Assembly: GCA_041747735.1 (NCBI GenBank)
Contig: JBGTEP010000113.1
Location: 78,956-142,955 of the forward strand
Source of the DNA: Chryseolinea sp041747735
GTDB taxonomy: Bacteria; Bacteroidota; Bacteroidia; Cytophagales; Cyclobacteriaceae
Length of the DNA stretch: 64,000 bases
Reading direction: 5' to 3'
Shown: positions 52,339 through 60,468 of the stretch, piece by piece
Position numbering within the stretch: the stretch's first letter is position 1
Layout of the letters: every line of letters begins with the position of its first letter
Position numbers and translations under genes: made by a program
The notes under the pieces: generated by a model
Databases searched by the model: none
Told to the model about the DNA's origin: nothing
The model's input: the letters and a program-made list of their open reading frames with translations, nothing else

Positions 52339-52513
52339 AGTTTCGAATAGGAATGCCCCTGATACAGTTACAGGGTTCATCAATTTGTAAAAATAAGGTG
52401 TTTGTAACAACTTATCTAAAGGCTACCTGTAAAAACCTGAATTACCAGTTCAAATGGTTAAATAAGAATCTTTATTGGTGATGAAAGAATGCTCCTTTTC
52501 AAAACTGGACGAA

Positions 52514-53134
52514 TCATTCAGAATAACTTTTTTCTCCTGCGCGTATCGCAACCTTAAGCAGGTTTTCTAATGGCGGAAACGGGCACGAGTACTTTTCTAC
52601 ATACGCACAGTATGGGTTGTAAGCTTTATTGAAATCCAACGTGATGTTGTTGCTGCCCGGAACCTTTACCACATCCAGATATCTCCCAGCACCATATGTT
52701 TCTGAGGCACTGGTTTCATCTCCAAACGCCAGAAAAAGTTTTCCCCGAAAAGGACCCATATCCATTACCTCTAAGATGAGAAGCTTATTGTGATATCCGT
52801 CCAGATCGAATTCTGCATACGCGTATTCGATGTACCGCTGTTGTTTTCCATCGTTGGTACCCAATACAACCGGTTTTTTATTTTTAACAGGTATCAAATC
52901 AGCGTTGATTTTGTATCGGATATCGGGAGGATAATATTGCAGTCCTTTGAAACTTTCAGGATTATCGACAAAGGGTGACTCGAGCGATGTACGCATAAAC
53001 CGGTCTTTGTCTTCGCGTTCCTCAAGGATTTCTTTGTGGTAGGCTGTTTGATCCTGACTTCCCATAAAAGAGTAAAAGACGCTGAAGATGACAACAATAA
53101 TGCTGATCAATAAAAAGATGTTTTTGGGTTTCAT
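52514..53134 (-). CDS. DUF1684 family membrane-anchored protein
   Basis: 206 residues. The start at 53134 overlaps the upstream serine-hydrolase stop in an ATGA, so it is the best choice. One N-terminal membrane helix or uncleaved signal (IFLLISIIVVIFSVFYSFMG), then the DUF1684 domain with its conserved stretches: LFLAFGDETSASETYGAGRY, DFNKAYNPYCAYVEKYSCPF, PPLENLLKVAIRAGEKSY. The family is widespread in Bacteroidota and Actinobacteria; function unknown. The translational coupling suggests that it works with the hydrolase. Confidence 0.88.
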   Translation of the reverse strand: MKPKNIFLLISIIVVIFSVFYSFMGSQDQTAYHKEILEEREDKDRFMRTSLESPFVDNPESFKGLQYYPPDIRYKINADLIPVKNKKPVVLGTNDGKQQRYIEYAYAEFDLDGYHNKLLILEVMDMGPFRGKLFLAFGDETSASETYGAGRYLDVVKVPGSNNITLDFNKAYNPYCAYVEKYSCPFPPLENLLKVAIRAGEKSYSE

Positions 53135-54390
53135 TGAAGGATGGTGTTTTCCGGATGCATTTTTTTCTGTCTTGCTTCCCATGCAATAATGCTATCGCGT
53201 TTTGCCTCAAATAGACTAAAAAATAATGGTATACCATTGTCAGGTAATTCTCCTGGTGCGTTGGCCAGTATGCAAACAGCAATTTTTTCTTTTGGGTTTA
53301 CAGCAATTTCACTTCGGTATCCATTAACATAACCACCATGATAAATAAGCGTATCTGCAGGATAGTGAAGCACCCGCCATCCAAGGCCATAATAAGAATT
53401 GCTCAAACGGTGTAGCCTTCCATAGTTCCTGTTTTTTGACGGGGCTTTCACATATGGTTTATAGAGTTGATCAAGTGTTTCTTCCGAAATTATATCCTGG
53501 CGGTTTCCAAGTAAGGCAACCATCCATTTCGCCATATCAGTGATACTGGCATTCACTCCTCCCGCAGGTGCAACATTGTAATAAGTATCGGTAATAGTTG
53601 CAGGTATCCATTTCCGCTTTTTCAGTTTATGAGGTTTTGCGATATTTTTATTTTGCATGATGCTGGCGTAATCTATCGACGCTGTTTTCATGTTCAGTGG
53701 ATTGAAAACCCTATCCACCATCTGTGCTTCGTACGTTTTGCCGGTTTCAGCTTCTATTACCTTACCTATAATGCTGTAGGCTACATTTTGATAACTGTAG
53801 GTCTGACCAACTTCGGATGCGAGATTGATATGCTTAAGCCATGAAAGCATTGAATCTAACGATGATCCTTCTTCAACCATGTTGGTGTATGCATGGTAGG
53901 GCAAACCGGTAGTATGGGAAAGCACATGACCTATTGTAAGTTTTCTGGTTTCCGTTTTGGACTTCAATTCAAATTTTGGTAAAAAAGTTATTACTGCATC
54001 GTTCCAGGAAATGACAGAGTCTTCTACAAGTATCCCCGTGAGGAATGAAGCGAAGCACTTCGAAAGAGATGCAATCCGGAAAACGGTATGTTCATCAACG
54101 GAATCTTGAGCAGCCGTGCTTTTTAGTCCAAATCCTTTCACATAAACGATTGTCGAATCATAAACAACGGCAATGGCTGCTCCTGGTGTCCGAGAGGCGC
54201 TGGATAATTTGACGATCTCAGTCTCGTAATCCAATAATAGCTGCTGAAGGTGAGGATTGATTGATTTCTTGATAGTCACTTTCTTGGGGGGTGGTGTCTT
54301 GACAGGACGCTCTTCACTCATCACCTGAGCAATCAGGAGCGGAACAGCTACCACCAGCAAAGCAATAAAAAATTGACGTTTTGCCTTCAT
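53131..54390 (-). CDS. Serine hydrolase, beta-lactamase class C/DD-peptidase fold
   Basis: 419 residues with a signal or anchor helix (about 8-23). Active-site Ser108 and Lys111 in IASLSKCFASF, the Tyr of Y-x-N in TYSYQNVAYSII, and HGGYVNGYRS in place of the KTG strand, all standard for beta-lactamase-like serine hydrolases of the EstB/AmpC-like Pbp4* group. Members hydrolyse peptidoglycan peptides, D-amino-acid peptides or esters, so substrate is open. A threonine/proline/lysine-rich linker (about 28-46) separates anchor and domain. Followed by the DUF1684 gene with a 4-bp overlap. Confidence 0.9.
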   Translation of the reverse strand: MKAKRQFFIALLVVAVPLLIAQVMSEERPVKTPPPKKVTIKKSINPHLQQLLLDYETEIVKLSSASRTPGAAIAVVYDSTIVYVKGFGLKSTAAQDSVDEHTVFRIASLSKCFASFLTGILVEDSVISWNDAVITFLPKFELKSKTETRKLTIGHVLSHTTGLPYHAYTNMVEEGSSLDSMLSWLKHINLASEVGQTYSYQNVAYSIIGKVIEAETGKTYEAQMVDRVFNPLNMKTASIDYASIMQNKNIAKPHKLKKRKWIPATITDTYYNVAPAGGVNASITDMAKWMVALLGNRQDIISEETLDQLYKPYVKAPSKNRNYGRLHRLSNSYYGLGWRVLHYPADTLIYHGGYVNGYRSEIAVNPKEKIAVCILANAPGELPDNGIPLFFSLFEAKRDSIIAWEARQKKMHPENTILQ

Positions 54391-54423
54391 CGTTTACATT
54401 AACGCATGAGCGAACCGGGTATT

Positions 54424-55122
54424 TTAAATTAACCCTTCGTCTGCAAAGCTAAAATATTTCTCGCCGGCAATAATAAGATGATCCAGAACTTGAATTTCAA
54501 GCAGGCGACCACACGCTGCCAGCTTTTTAGTAAGATCAACGTCAGCCTGACTCGCCGCCAGGTTTCCAGAGGGATGGTTGTGGGCCAGTATGATGCCGCT
54601 GGCCAGATCTTCTAAGGCAGCTTTAAAAATAATTTTAGGATCTGCCATAGTACCAGTAACACCTCCCTGACTGATTTGATGCTTTTTCAGAACACGGTTG
54701 GCGCGGTTGAGCAGGATCACCCAAAATTCTTCATGGGGGATATCAATCAGATCGGACTTAAGAAATTCGTAGGCATCGCCTGATCCCCCAATTTTAGGCT
54801 TTTCGACCGGTTCCGTGTCCTTTCGCCTCCTTCCTAATTCCAGTGCAGCAACTATTGTAATGGCTTTCACCTCGCCAATCCCCTTAATTTTTGTGAAATC
54901 CTTTGCCGTCATTTTCGCAAGATGATGCAAGCTGTTTCCGGCGCGTTGTAAGATTATTTTACCCAGATCAACGGCACTCAGGGTTTTAGAACCAGAGCCC
55001 AGTAAGATTGCCAGCAATTCTGCATCTGAGAGTGCGGATTTTCCTTTCAATAAAAGCTTTTCCCGTGGACGGTCTTCTGCTGCCCAACTTTTGATGTTGA
55101 GGTTCTTTTCTTCGGAATTCAT
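54424..55122 (-). CDS. radC: RadC family protein (JAMM/MPN domain)
   Basis: 232 residues from the ATG at 55122; the frame begins at 55167 but residues before MNSEEKNLNIKSW have no coding character. An N-terminal UPF0758 helix-hairpin-helix part (GKSALSDAELLAILLGSG, IKGIGEVKAITIVAALELGR) is followed by the MPN domain with EEFWVILLN and the JAMM metal motif HNHPSGNLAASQADVDLT. Named for a supposed role in DNA repair, which was later withdrawn; the true function is unknown. It precedes rpsT in the same direction, a terminator lying between. Confidence 0.93.
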   Translation of the reverse strand: MNSEEKNLNIKSWAAEDRPREKLLLKGKSALSDAELLAILLGSGSKTLSAVDLGKIILQRAGNSLHHLAKMTAKDFTKIKGIGEVKAITIVAALELGRRRKDTEPVEKPKIGGSGDAYEFLKSDLIDIPHEEFWVILLNRANRVLKKHQISQGGVTGTMADPKIIFKAALEDLASGIILAHNHPSGNLAASQADVDLTKKLAACGRLLEIQVLDHLIIAGEKYFSFADEGLI

Positions 55123-55200
55123 GTTGGCTATCGGATAATATACCTGATAAAAATAGGTATAGAGCACGCGTGAAAGAAGTTTTTCGCAGGAATTGTTGCA

Positions 55201-55230
55201 AAAAAAAGACCCCGAGGAATGGCAGGGTCT
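55201..55230 (-). terminator. Rho-independent terminator after rpsT
   Basis: On the minus strand AGACCC pairs with GGGTCT (55207-55212 with 55225-55230) with partly paired bases between, and a run of seven T residues follows. About 30 bp beyond the rpsT stop. Confidence 0.8.
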
Positions 55231-55258
55231 GAAATATTATACCGAATGAACGAAATAT

Positions 55259-55513
55259 CTAAGCAAGCTTATTAACAAGCTTCGTCAGTTTTGACTTCTG
55301 GTTAGCGGCTTTCTTCCAATGAATAATGTTCTTCTTTGCCAATTTATCAATCATAGACGAAACTTCTTTTAACAACCCTTCAGCTTCAGTTTTAGCTGTC
55401 GCAGTTCTTAATTTCTTGATAAATGTACGGGTAGTCTTATGCTGATAACGGTTTCTAACACGTTTTATCTCGTTTGCCCGGATTCTTTTCTCTGCTGACT
55501 TATGGTTTGCCAT
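55259..55513 (-). CDS. rpsT: 30S ribosomal protein S20
   Basis: 84 residues, the usual length. MANHKSAEKRIRANEIKRVR is the standard start, and the rest is a three-helix, lysine-rich bundle that binds 16S rRNA. A consensus promoter lies upstream and a terminator downstream, so it is a single-gene unit, as S20 usually is. Confidence 0.98.
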   Translation of the reverse strand: MANHKSAEKRIRANEIKRVRNRYQHKTTRTFIKKLRTATAKTEAEGLLKEVSSMIDKLAKKNIIHWKKAANQKSKLTKLVNKLA

Positions 55514-55808
55514 ATGTTTTTTCTAAAAATAGGAATGCAAAGGTAAGGGATTTGCTGGAATTGCAAAAGGCTGCATCAATGATTTTCTGTTAAATAAGGG
55601 CCAACTGAGCATTTTCTTATTGCCAAATACCCAATTTCGAAGATTTTGACCGTGGGATTGTAAATTTTTTTTTGGCCAATCGTCAATCAAGACCCAAATA
55701 CGACTCGCACCCGCACGACCTGGGTGTTTTGGACGGTCGCACATCGTTTCGTAAATTCGTTGGTTGTCAGGATTCTAACCTGACCCCGTTGTCTGTAACC
55801 AAATTTTT
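55514..55808. other. Intergenic region between rpsT and the divergent S1/P1-like gene
   Basis: 295 bp. Apart from the rpsT promoter it holds a hairpin, GTCAGG/CCTGAC around ATTCTAA (about 55766-55784), which looks like a tRNA-Arg(UCU) anticodon arm but has no other tRNA part. No gene or conserved motif otherwise seen. Confidence 0.45.
55538..55567 (-). promoter_or_regulatory. Bacteroidota-type promoter of rpsT
   Basis: On the minus strand TTTG (55564-55567) and TACCTTTG (55538-55545) are separated by 18 bp, a textbook match to TTTG-N18-TAnnTTTG. The -7 box lies 24 bp before the rpsT ATG, giving a leader of about 18 bases. Confidence 0.7.
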
Positions 55809-56783
55809 ATGAGAGCACCTACTGTTATCCTTTTTTGCATTGGCATTCAGCTACTGTTTTCAAACTGGGGATTTTTCGGTCACCAGCGCATAAATCGTCT
55901 TTCTGTATTTATCCTTCCACCAGAGATGATTGGTTTTTATAAGGCGAATATTCAATACATCACCGAAGCGGCAGTCAATCCGGACAAGAGAAGATACGCT
56001 TTTGTGGAAGAGGCGCCGCGGCATTATATCGACCTGGATCATTATGGTGACAGTGCGCTTCTTAACATGCCCCGATATTGGGAAGAGGCTGTTGGGAAAT
56101 ATACTGAAGATACGCTGAAGGCTTACGGTATTGTACCCTGGCACATCAACAGAATGTACTATTCCCTTCGGGATGCTTTTATGATTCGAGATCCTGCCCA
56201 CATATTAAAACTCTCTGCAGAGCTAGGTCACTATATCGCTGATGCGCATGTGCCTTTACATACCACCGAGAATTACAACGGTCAGCTCACTGGCCAGGAA
56301 GGGATTCACGGCTTTTGGGAGTCGCGCTTGCCAGAGTTATACTCCGACGATTTTAATTTTTTTGTCGGTAAAGCGGAATACATCTCCAACCCACAACTTG
56401 CAGCCTGGAAGGCGGTTGAATCTTCACATCGAGCGGTAGATTCAGTTCTGTCAGAGGAAAAAAAGTTGTCGTTAAGAATGGGCGATAAGAAATACAGCTA
56501 TGAAACGAAGGGTAGGCAAACTGTAAAAGTTTATTCTCAAACCTTTTCTAAAGCCTACTTTCTTTTGATGCATGGAATGGTGGAACGTCAGATGCGTGCA
56601 TCTATTAAACTCATTGGTGATTTGTGGTTTAGCGCATGGATTGATGCAGGACAACCGGATTTGAAATCGTTGATTAATTATAAACCCACGGAATCGGAAC
56701 TAGAGGAAAGAAAAAAGGAACTTCAAACGTGGAAACAACAGCGGATAAAGTCGCGGGATCATGATACAGGTGAAACTGAATAG
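55809..56783 (+). CDS. S1/P1-nuclease or zinc-dependent phospholipase C family protein
   Basis: 324 residues with a short signal peptide (to about residue 18-19). Mature residues begin at or close to Trp20 in NWGFFGHQRINR; in P1 nuclease the N-terminal Trp itself binds zinc. Further ligands: His25, the HYIDLDHYGD segment, AELGHYIADAHVPLH (His and Asp) and GIHGFWES. The three-zinc site therefore appears complete. The family hydrolyses single-stranded nucleic acid or phospholipid; a secreted or periplasmic location fits. The tail after about 290 is charged. Confidence 0.85.
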   Translation: MRAPTVILFCIGIQLLFSNWGFFGHQRINRLSVFILPPEMIGFYKANIQYITEAAVNPDKRRYAFVEEAPRHYIDLDHYGDSALLNMPRYWEEAVGKYTEDTLKAYGIVPWHINRMYYSLRDAFMIRDPAHILKLSAELGHYIADAHVPLHTTENYNGQLTGQEGIHGFWESRLPELYSDDFNFFVGKAEYISNPQLAAWKAVESSHRAVDSVLSEEKKLSLRMGDKKYSYETKGRQTVKVYSQTFSKAYFLLMHGMVERQMRASIKLIGDLWFSAWIDAGQPDLKSLINYKPTESELEERKKELQTWKQQRIKSRDHDTGETE

Positions 56784-56806
56784 TATTTTCGAAAAACACG
56801 ATAATC

Positions 56807-57094
56807 TTATTGTATCAGCTCCTGCGCTATTTGTTCCCATTCATCTTCCAGACTTTTTCTACAAACGGGCTGATTTGCACGGTGATACCAATAGGTAGCA
56901 TTTCCCAAATCTCCCTCCTTGCGATGAAGGTAAGCGTGAATCCAGGAGCCGTCTTTCGTATTCACTTCCTGCGCCAGATTGTGCGCGGTTTCCCAATCAC
57001 CTTTTGCATCATGCCATAAGGCCTGCAAAAGTGTATTGATATCGGGTGGAGGAACAGACTCCTTGATTGATTCTTTGAAATCGGAGAAAGTCAT
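56807..57094 (-). CDS. Conserved hypothetical protein
   Basis: 95 residues, soluble and acidic. Distinctive blocks: LLQALWHDAKGDWETAHNLA, GSWIHAYLHRKEGDLGNATY and WYHRANQPVCRKSLEDEWEQ. I know this block order from short conserved hypothetical proteins across bacteria, but no function is assigned. The helical repeat pattern is TPR-like. It converges with the S1/P1-like gene, 23 bp apart. CAAAGATA at 57126 (minus-strand TATCTTTG) is a possible -7 element. Confidence 0.8.
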   Translation of the reverse strand: MTFSDFKESIKESVPPPDINTLLQALWHDAKGDWETAHNLAQEVNTKDGSWIHAYLHRKEGDLGNATYWYHRANQPVCRKSLEDEWEQIAQELIQ

Positions 57095-57219
57095 TTTACC
57101 TTTTTTGATTACGAAAACTAAGTGTCAAAGATAAAAACCAAAGTTGTAGATAATGAATCAATCGGACAAAGCATCGGTGGCCGGATCGGTGCAAAGGGTA
57201 TGCAAACTGTTTTGGCTAG

Positions 57220-57756
57220 TTACTTAGCGGTTTTATCTTCTACTCGCTTTTTTAAGTCTCTTAGACCCTGATCATACTGGCTACTTAACATTGTTCCCAT
57301 TATTACCCACGCTGCTTTACCCGCAAGTCCTTGGTTTGGTCCATCATAAGTCCAAACGACAGTAGTGCCATTTTCGTTAGGTTCCAGTCTGAATTCGCTG
57401 TAGAATTCACCTTCGTAACCGCCAAAAGTCATTCGATTTTTTACCCGCTGATTTTCCTCAATTTCGATAATCCATTGCGAACCTTCGCCTGACTTTTCAC
57501 CTTCCCAGTTCATCTTCGCACCGACGGTTCCGTCAATACCTTCATATGTATACTCCGCGTCCGGATCCATTTTACTCCAGGGCGACCATTCATTAAAGTT
57601 CCTGTAGTTGCTGACTTCAGGAAAGATAACAGAAGTAGGTGCATTAATTGAAATGCTTTTTTCGATGTGCGCATGTGAAGGCTGCAGGGCGATAACAATA
57701 CCCAGTATAGCGATTATGACTAAAACAACGACACCGATAATTTTGGCGATTTTCAT
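57220..57756 (-). CDS. SRPBCC/START-fold protein with N-terminal membrane helix
   Basis: 178 residues from the ATG at 57756. The first 25 residues are a membrane helix (IAKIIGVVVLVIIAILGIVI). Then a polyketide-cyclase-type START domain: IEKSISINAPTSVIFPEVSN, FNEWSPWSKMDPDAEYTYEG, TVVWTYDGPNQGLAGKAAW. Hydrophobic cavity proteins of this kind bind lipids or aromatics; function unknown. A -7-like element (minus-strand TAATTTTG) is 28 bp before the start. Divergent from the DUF4199 gene. Confidence 0.88.
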   Translation of the reverse strand: MKIAKIIGVVVLVIIAILGIVIALQPSHAHIEKSISINAPTSVIFPEVSNYRNFNEWSPWSKMDPDAEYTYEGIDGTVGAKMNWEGEKSGEGSQWIIEIEENQRVKNRMTFGGYEGEFYSEFRLEPNENGTTVVWTYDGPNQGLAGKAAWVIMGTMLSSQYDQGLRDLKKRVEDKTAK

Positions 57757-57858
57757 AGGGAACGAGATTAATACGCTCAATTTACAAAATTATAGTACCG
57801 AAAACGTTGTAAATGATATGAAAAATGTAAATTCGGATGTACCAAATCTTTTTTACAC

Positions 57859-58329
57859 ATGAACCTGTTCAAAGATCCAAACCGCATTCCGGAAAATTAT
57901 GGCCTGCGTATAGCAGTCGGATTGATTGTCTATTTTCTGCTGATGAAGATGATAGGGCTGAGCCATCATGTTGAGCTTCGTCTGCTGAATCTTGTAATTC
58001 TTACCATCGGTATCTATCTGGCGCTTAAAAAATTCAAACAAACGCACACCGATCATTTAAATTATTTCCGTGGACTCATAATGGGCGTCGCCGCAGGGGG
58101 AATAGGTTCTTTAATCTTTGGTCTGTTTCTTTTTGTGTACATGCAACTTGACGCAAATATGATGCAGTCGATTATTGATAACGAACCGATGGGTCACTAC
58201 CTCAATGCTTACATGTCAGCCTTCATTGTTGTGCTGGAGGGTTTTTTTTCTGGCTTACTTGTAACGTTCGTTTTATTGAACTGGGTCACTACCGATGAAG
58301 TGAATACACCGATGGACCGGGAGGTTTAG
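57859..58329 (+). CDS. DUF4199 family membrane protein, third copy
   Basis: 156 residues with four membrane helices (about 14-32, 40-54, 70-96, 118-142). Shares with the two copies at 32023-33073 the polar loop THTDHLNYFRGLIMGVAAGG and the helical cytoplasmic segment before the last helix. It stands alone here, divergent from the START-fold gene, so it is not bound to a glycosyltransferase operon. Confidence 0.84.
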   Translation: MNLFKDPNRIPENYGLRIAVGLIVYFLLMKMIGLSHHVELRLLNLVILTIGIYLALKKFKQTHTDHLNYFRGLIMGVAAGGIGSLIFGLFLFVYMQLDANMMQSIIDNEPMGHYLNAYMSAFIVVLEGFFSGLLVTFVLLNWVTTDEVNTPMDREV

Positions 58330-58381
58330 TGCTTGAATGCCTGGTTTTTTTGTAAAACAATTTGTCATTTTATGAAACACT

Positions 58382-58525
58382 ATGAAAGTGTACTTCTTTG
58401 CACTGACTTTGTGGTTTAGCAGTTTTACAAGCCATAGTGGAGGAGTCTTAACACATTTGCTATTTCTGATTGCCTACAGTTCCAGCATGCCCTTCCGACA
58501 GAGACGGATTGCCAAAAAAACGTAA
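58382..58525 (+). CDS. Possible 47-residue peptide upstream of the toxin-antitoxin pair
   Basis: ATG frame of 47 codons; the product begins MKVYFFALTLWFSSFTSHSG, like a signal peptide, has a second hydrophobic stretch and ends basic (RQRRIAKKT). The stop overlaps a -7-like box of the antitoxin gene. No family. It may be a decayed gene end or chance. Confidence 0.2.
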   Translation: MKVYFFALTLWFSSFTSHSGGVLTHLLFLIAYSSSMPFRQRRIAKKT

Positions 58526-58534
58526 ATTTGGGAT

Positions 58535-58777
58535 ATGTACAAAGTCAAGGACTATATTGATATTGACAACCAAATTCTAGGAGGAATTCCAGTTTTCAAA
58601 GGGACAAGAGTACCCGTTGAAACGCTATTCCTTCATCTGGAAAAGGGTGTTTCGTTGGACGAATTTTTACAAGATTTTCCTTCCGTGACAGAAGACCAAG
58701 CAACTGCAGTCATCGAAATCGCCAGCAAAATTCTGACTTCAAAGAACATCGAAAAAATCTATGAGGCTGCTGCTTGA
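58535..58777 (+). CDS. DUF433 antitoxin (VapB45-like)
   Basis: 80 residues. DUF433 with winged-helix features: IDIDNQILGGIPVFKGTRVP, VETLFLHLEKGVSLDEFLQD, FPSVTEDQATAVIEIASKIL. Antitoxin partner of the PIN-like protein encoded next, whose start lies 17 bp inside this gene. It probably represses its own promoter. TAAATTTG at 58523-58530, four bases before the ATG, could be the -7 box of a leaderless mRNA. Confidence 0.88.
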   Translation: MYKVKDYIDIDNQILGGIPVFKGTRVPVETLFLHLEKGVSLDEFLQDFPSVTEDQATAVIEIASKILTSKNIEKIYEAAA

Positions 58778-59099
58778 CGAAAATTTACCTAAACGATTAA
58801 AACAAGATTTAAGCGAACACGAAATTTACACAGCAAATGAACGAGGGTGGACAGGTGTTTCAAATGGAAAATTGCCTGAACTGTTAATCGAACATGAGTT
58901 TTATGCATTATTAACGTTCGACAAGAATTTACAATATCAACAAAACTTTTCGAGATATACAATTGCGGTGATAGTATTAAACGCGACCGACAATCGGTAT
59001 ACAACCTTAAAAGCCTTAGTGCCAAAAATAAAGAATCTGTTACAACGGACATTGAAGCCAGTTACTAATGAAGTGAAGGAGTTAGAGAGCGACGAATAA
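58761..59099 (+). CDS. DUF5615 PIN-like toxin (VapC45-like)
   Basis: 112 residues. DUF5615/Mut7-C-like PIN fold: MRLLLDENLPKRL with metal-binding Asp6, HEIYTANERGW, LLTFDKNLQYQ (second acidic site) and IAVIVLNATDNRY. It overlaps the antitoxin gene by 17 bp. Toxins of this type are presumed ribonucleases neutralised by DUF433 proteins. It converges with the fucosidase gene, 10 bp apart. Whether the pair is active is not shown; the residues expected are present. Confidence 0.86.
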   Translation: MRLLLDENLPKRLKQDLSEHEIYTANERGWTGVSNGKLPELLIEHEFYALLTFDKNLQYQQNFSRYTIAVIVLNATDNRYTTLKALVPKIKNLLQRTLKPVTNEVKELESDE

Positions 59100-59109
59100 G
59101 ACAGGAATA

Positions 59110-60423
59110 TTACTTTAACTCTAGTTCAACTACGGTATCAACTTCATCCATCTTTTCCTTTGGGATTTTTAAAGTTATTCCAAAATCATTCTCCAGGAAT
59201 TTTACCGATGACTTATCATTAAAAAGTTTAGCGGATTTTATTTTCTTTCCCCAGGAAGGAATAGTAATTGATTCGTCGTACCAATTGAGAATGTGGACAT
59301 AAACTTTGTTTCCTTTCTGTGTCGTAACTCCCCAGTCCCTTGCCGTCAACGGTCCACCTCGTGTTCCGTAAATGGTTTCACCATAAACTTTCAGCCAATC
59401 ACCCATTTCCTTTAGTGAAGCGATATGTTCTGGTTGAATCTTACCGTTCGGCATCGGCCCGACATTTAAAAGAAAGTTGGCACCGTATCCTGCAGCTTTC
59501 ACCAGGTATTGGATCAGAACCTTTTTACTTTTATGACGATCGTCTTTTATGTGAAAACCCCATGAATTGTTAATGGTCTCACAGGTTTCTTTCGGCAGGG
59601 ATCCGACTACACTTTCCGGAGAGAATCCCGTGGTATTGTGCCCGGGAAGATCTTTTTCAAACATTTGAAAATCTTCACCCTCATAGGGCGCTCTATGATG
59701 ATTACTTCCCACCAAGGCAGCGGGTTGAAGTTCGTGGATAAGTTTATATGTTTTTTCAAGTCTCCAGTCTGCATCTTTTTTGTCCCACATGCCGTCAAAC
59801 CAGATGCCCGCGACATCTCCATATTCTGTCAATAGTTCTGTGAGCTGGGCATCCATAAAATCAAGATACTTGTTCATATCTCCTTTTTCCGGTCGACCGG
59901 TCCAGCTTCCGCCGGTACTTCCTCTGGGGAAATAATCCGGATGGTGCCAGTCCAGTTGTGAATGATAAAAGAAAAGTTTCATCCCCTCTTTACGGCATTC
60001 TTCAGCGAGCATCTTCAATACATCTTTTCCATAGGGTGTTTTTTTAACAATGTTGTAATCAGATACTTTGCTATCCCACATAGCGAAACCATCATGGTGT
60101 TTGCTGGTTATCGTAATGTATTTCATTCCTGCAGTCTTCGCCATTTGCACCCATGCCTTTGCGTCGAATTCAGTGGGGTTAAAAAATGATGGAATCTTTT
60201 CATAAGCTCTAATGGGAATCTGTTTCTGATTCATAACCCACTCACCGTCACCCAATACACTGTAAACACCCCAGTGAATAAAAAGGCCGAATTTGGCATC
60301 CTGGAACCACTCTCTGTTTTTCATATTTTCAGGTGTCGGCTGATACTTCCACTGCGCAAAAGCCAGGTTAGTTGCTGTGACCAAAATCAAAAGGATGTTT
60401 GATAAACAAACGATTGGCTTCAT
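59110..60423 (-). CDS. Secreted alpha-L-fucosidase, family GH29
   Basis: 437 residues with a signal peptide (to about residue 23, LAFAQ). GH29 blocks: WFQDAKFGLFIHWGVYSVLG, KYITITSKHHDGFAMWDSKV, GVD-like DVAGIWFDGMWD with catalytic nucleophile Asp210. The catalytic domain ends near residue 350 and a small beta domain closes the protein. It removes terminal fucose from glycans in the periplasm or outside. No SusC/SusD pair, sulfatase or other glycosidase is next to it, so it is not part of a typical polysaccharide locus in this window. Confidence 0.94.
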   Translation of the reverse strand: MKPIVCLSNILLILVTATNLAFAQWKYQPTPENMKNREWFQDAKFGLFIHWGVYSVLGDGEWVMNQKQIPIRAYEKIPSFFNPTEFDAKAWVQMAKTAGMKYITITSKHHDGFAMWDSKVSDYNIVKKTPYGKDVLKMLAEECRKEGMKLFFYHSQLDWHHPDYFPRGSTGGSWTGRPEKGDMNKYLDFMDAQLTELLTEYGDVAGIWFDGMWDKKDADWRLEKTYKLIHELQPAALVGSNHHRAPYEGEDFQMFEKDLPGHNTTGFSPESVVGSLPKETCETINNSWGFHIKDDRHKSKKVLIQYLVKAAGYGANFLLNVGPMPNGKIQPEHIASLKEMGDWLKVYGETIYGTRGGPLTARDWGVTTQKGNKVYVHILNWYDESITIPSWGKKIKSAKLFNDKSSVKFLENDFGITLKIPKEKMDEVDTVVELELK

Positions 60424-60468
60424 AGAGTTTTAAATTAAATTGCGAACACTGAAAATTAGGGATTCAAG

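Noticed and set aside
52339..52410. 24-residue N-terminal extension of PheT
   Set aside because: PheT proteins start at M(T)ISYNWLKEY; the extension has no coding character.
55766..55784. Hairpin with a 7-base loop ATTCTAA, like a tRNA-Arg(UCU) anticodon arm, followed 20 bp later by a CCA
   Set aside because: No D arm, no T arm (no GGTTCGAATCC-like block) and no acceptor stem; an isolated look-alike.
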